Below, piece by piece: positions 13,149 to 13,180 of a DNA stretch of 13,180 nucleotides. Positions within the stretch are counted from its first letter, which is position 1. Every line of letters starts with the position of its first letter. Source of the stretch: DAOTXR01 sp034435375 (GTDB lineage: Bacteria > Chloroflexota > Anaerolineae > Aggregatilineales > UBA3940); NCBI GenBank assembly GCA_034435375.1, contig DAOTXR010000095.1:1-13180 (forward strand), given 5' to 3'. A program made the position numbers and the translations under genes. The notes under the pieces are model-generated. The model saw only the letters and a list, made by a program, of their open reading frames with translations. It searched no databases and was not told the DNA's origin.

Positions 13149-13180
13149 GCCAGAGGCGTGGCGAGCGCCATGCCTCTGGC
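13149..13180. other. Strong hairpin at the right edge of the window
   Basis: GCCAGAGGC (13149-13157) pairs with GCCTCTGGC (13172-13180). The stem continues through one G-T pair and TGGC/GCCA to a 4-nt loop (13163-13166), 14 bp in all. Whether a T-tract follows on the plus strand cannot be seen because the window stops here. It could be a terminator for a plus-strand gene ending at 13103 or a gene entering from the right, or another dispersed palindrome. Confidence 0.55.

Noticed and set aside
1..13180. CRISPR array, tRNA, rRNA, insertion sequence or anti-phage cluster
   Set aside because: No regular direct repeats with spacers, no cloverleaf-like or rRNA-like sequence and no transposase or defence gene could be recognised.

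Overview
The window reads as a chromosomal housekeeping segment from a GC-rich bacterium, most likely a Chloroflexota member (Anaerolineae-like). This rests on protein character, a Firmicutes-style T-box and HrcA/CIRCE control next to Gram-negative-looking GC-rich coding, a TrpB2-type tryptophan synthase beta chain, and intergenic hairpins built on GCAGGGG/CCCCTGC cores. The phylum is inferred from general familiarity, not from a search. I see no CRISPR array, tRNA, rRNA, transposon or phage gene, and no clear candidate for an undescribed multi-gene system. What interest there is lies in regulation and gene arrangement.

Left block (1-3141). The first 73 bases are the start of a minus-strand gene that runs off the window. 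Divergent from it, a sigma-70-type promoter (149-178) drives a well-formed tryptophan T-box leader. The leader has a kink-turn, a UGG specifier, the AGGGTGGCACCACG T-box and mutually exclusive antiterminator and terminator helices. It precedes trpS (tryptophanyl-tRNA synthetase). trpB2 follows 126 bp later with no visible terminator, so uncharged tRNA-Trp probably controls both charging and a final step of tryptophan synthesis.

Middle block (3142-5460). After an intergenic stretch with a 36-bp near-palindrome, a strong promoter (TTGACA-17-TAGAAT) and a structured leader of about 170 nt precede a translation-initiation cluster: a four-domain ribosomal protein bS1, bS21 and IF-1. A hairpin plus T-tract terminator closes the cluster.

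Right block (5510-12941, minus strand). This is the heat-shock operon hrcA-grpE-dnaK-dnaJ-prmA, followed by an aminoglycoside/choline-type phosphotransferase gene that overlaps prmA. A consensus-length promoter overlapping a perfect CIRCE element (12870-12896) sits before hrcA, so the HrcA repressor controls its own operon. Further signals appear inside the operon: a perfect 10-bp hairpin between hrcA and grpE, repeat-like hairpins and a TATAAT between dnaK and dnaJ, and a promoter that would start transcription on the first base of the prmA start codon (leaderless).

Right edge (12924-13180). Upstream of hrcA, a plus-strand frame with no start codon resembles the C-terminal tail of an SPFH/flotillin-like protein, and the window ends on a 14-bp hairpin. 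Both are tentative.
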